Assembly (NCBI GenBank): GCA_023436945.1
Contig: JAEZHG010000331.1
Location: 1 to 7,238, forward strand
Source: Pseudomonadota bacterium
Lineage (GTDB): Bacteria > Pseudomonadota > Alphaproteobacteria > Caulobacterales > Caulobacteraceae
Direction of reading: 5' to 3'
Length of the DNA: 7,238 nt
This document shows, one piece after another, positions 6,533-7,238 of the stretch. The number at the start of each line of letters is the position of its first letter. The stretch's first letter is position 1. Made by a program: the position numbers and the translations under genes. A model generated the notes under the pieces. It had not been told where the DNA came from and did not search any database. It saw only the letters and a list, made by a program, of their open reading frames with translations.

Positions 6533-7238
6533 CAGAACTCCTCCCAGCCGTCTTCAATCGGCTGCGATTTCAAAGCCGCACCGCTACGACCCGTGGTCTT
6601 CAGGGCGGCGACAGTCTCTGCCACGGTGCGCGGGCGCTCCGGTGCGGAAACGGTTTCATTGGCAGGACGCAGAGGCTTGGCCGGAGCGGCAGCAGCAGGG
6701 GCTACAGTCTGTGCTACAGTCGTGGCTTCGGCTTGTACCGGAGCCGACAGGCCCTCGGTCTGGGCTACGGTCTCGGCCAGTTTGGCACGCATCTCGTTCA
6801 CAACATTACGGACCGGAGCGGCAGGCTTGGTGGCCACAGGGGGCGGAGCCTTGGCAGGCTTGACCGGAGCCGCAGCCACAGGCGCAGCCTTCGGTGCCGC
6901 AACAGGCGCATCCTGTACGCGGGCTGCCGGAGCGCGCGGTGCCAGATAGCTGGCGCGTTCAACAGAGCGGCTGACAGTAAAGTGGGCCACAGAGGCGCTG
7001 AGGGCATCGGCCTCGTTCGACAGCGAATGGGCGGCCGCAGTCGTTTCCTCGACCATGGCGGCGTTCTGCTGGGTGACCTGATCCATCTGGTTCACGGCCA
7101 CATTGACCTCGCCCAGACCCAGAGACTGCTCCTGTGCCGAGGCCGCGATTTCATTGACCAGAGTGTCGATCTCGGTGACGCGGTTGACGATGCGCTTCAG
7201 CACTTCGCCCGTCTGGCCGACGAGGGTCACGCCTTGAC
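6532..7238 (-). CDS. Methyl-accepting chemotaxis protein, C-terminal part (5' end outside window)
   Basis: The reading frame is open to the right edge, so the N-terminal sensor, any membrane segments and the hairpin tip are not visible. The first 85 or so visible residues are the descending helix of the MCP signalling domain, with the hallmark blocks EIAASAQEQSLGLGEVNVAV and MDQVTQQNAAMVEETTAAA; the Glu pair in VEETT is a likely methylation or deamidation site of the second methylation helix. About 135 residues of Ala/Pro/Val-rich linker follow, then the C-terminus EDGWEEF, a CheR-docking pentapeptide of the alphaproteobacterial type. By position this is mcpA of Caulobacter or icpA of Sinorhizobium, but whether it is transmembrane cannot be judged. 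Its stop overlaps the next ATG (TGATG). Confidence 0.96.
   Translation of the reverse strand, partial: QGVTLVGQTGEVLKRIVNRVTEIDTLVNEIAASAQEQSLGLGEVNVAVNQMDQVTQQNAAMVEETTAAAHSLSNEADALSASVAHFTVSRSVERASYLAPRAPAARVQDAPVAAPKAAPVAAAPVKPAKAPPPVATKPAAPVRNVVNEMRAKLAETVAQTEGLSAPVQAEATTVAQTVAPAAAAPAKPLRPANETVSAPERPRTVAETVAALKTTGRSGAALKSQPIEDGWEEF
6556..6975 (-). repeat. Low-complexity Ala/Pro linker with degenerate ETVA repeats in the receptor
   Basis: This coding stretch links the receptor's signalling helix to its CheR-docking tail. The first half is built of AAP, APV and PAK units. The second half (6780-6607) repeats a short motif as LAETVAQ, TVAQTVA, NETVSAP and TVAETVAAL. At DNA level the repeats are imperfect, the clearest being two copies of CTACAGT near 6702-6720. 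It is low complexity within a gene, not a mobile element. Confidence 0.6.

Noticed and set aside
7228..7230. GTG at 7230 as the start of the receptor-like protein
   Set aside because: The frame is open upstream to the window edge and the protein begins in mid signalling helix, so this is an internal valine codon of a longer MCP.
1..7238. Mobile elements, CRISPR arrays, tRNA or other RNA genes, horizontal-transfer scars
   Set aside because: No inverted or regularly spaced repeats, no transposase, and coding is continuous with uniform style on one strand.

Overview
The window is a single-strand block of a chemotaxis operon from an alphaproteobacterium, all genes reading right to left on the minus strand. 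The order of transcription is: chemoreceptor (MCP, C-terminal part only), a STAS-domain protein (CheX of Caulobacter / CheS of Sinorhizobium), cheY1, cheA, cheW, cheR, cheB, cheY2, cheD, and the first 63 codons of a tenth gene that runs off the left edge. From memory, this order matches the major Caulobacter crescentus che operon (mcpA-cheX-cheYI-cheA-cheW-cheR-cheB-cheYII-cheD-cheU) and is very close to the Sinorhizobium meliloti one (icpA-cheS-cheY1-cheA-cheW-cheR-cheB-cheY2-cheD-cheT). High GC and the WEEF-type receptor tail also fit Alphaproteobacteria; a member of Caulobacteraceae (Caulobacter, Asticcacaulis or relative) is my best guess, not proven.

Layout. 6532-7238: MCP signalling-domain C-terminal half, then a long Ala/Pro-rich linker and a C-terminal DGWEEF. 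6233-6532: 99-residue STAS protein. 5871-6236: CheY1. 5837-5870: the only intergenic gap longer than about 11 bases. 3518-5836: CheA, 772 residues. 3043-3516: CheW. 2165-3046: CheR. 1134-2168: CheB. 733-1122: CheY2. 191-736: CheD. 1-191: partial CheU/CheT-like gene. There is no gene-free stretch over 300 bases, no RNA gene, no mobile element and no CRISPR array. The operon promoter must lie to the right of the window and its end to the left.

How it works together. Receptor arrays coupled by CheW control CheA autophosphorylation on His49. CheA-P passes phosphate to two different CheYs (CheY2 looks like the motor-binding type, CheY1 like the phosphate-sink type) and to CheB. CheR and CheB set receptor methylation and CheD deamidates receptors, giving adaptation. 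The STAS protein probably assists CheA/CheY1 signal termination as CheS does in Sinorhizobium. The truncated last gene carries a DxxxQ motif like the catalytic motif of the CheY-P phosphatase CheZ, so it may be a second, direct signal-termination device.

Almost every gene boundary is translationally coupled: ATGA or TGATG overlaps at MCP/STAS, STAS/cheY1, cheW/cheR, cheR/cheB, cheY2/cheD and cheD/cheU, and one base between cheA and cheW. The main points for a second look are the DxxxQ gene, the degenerate STAS phosphosite, the long repeat-bearing receptor tether, and a G8 tract inside the CheB catalytic motif.
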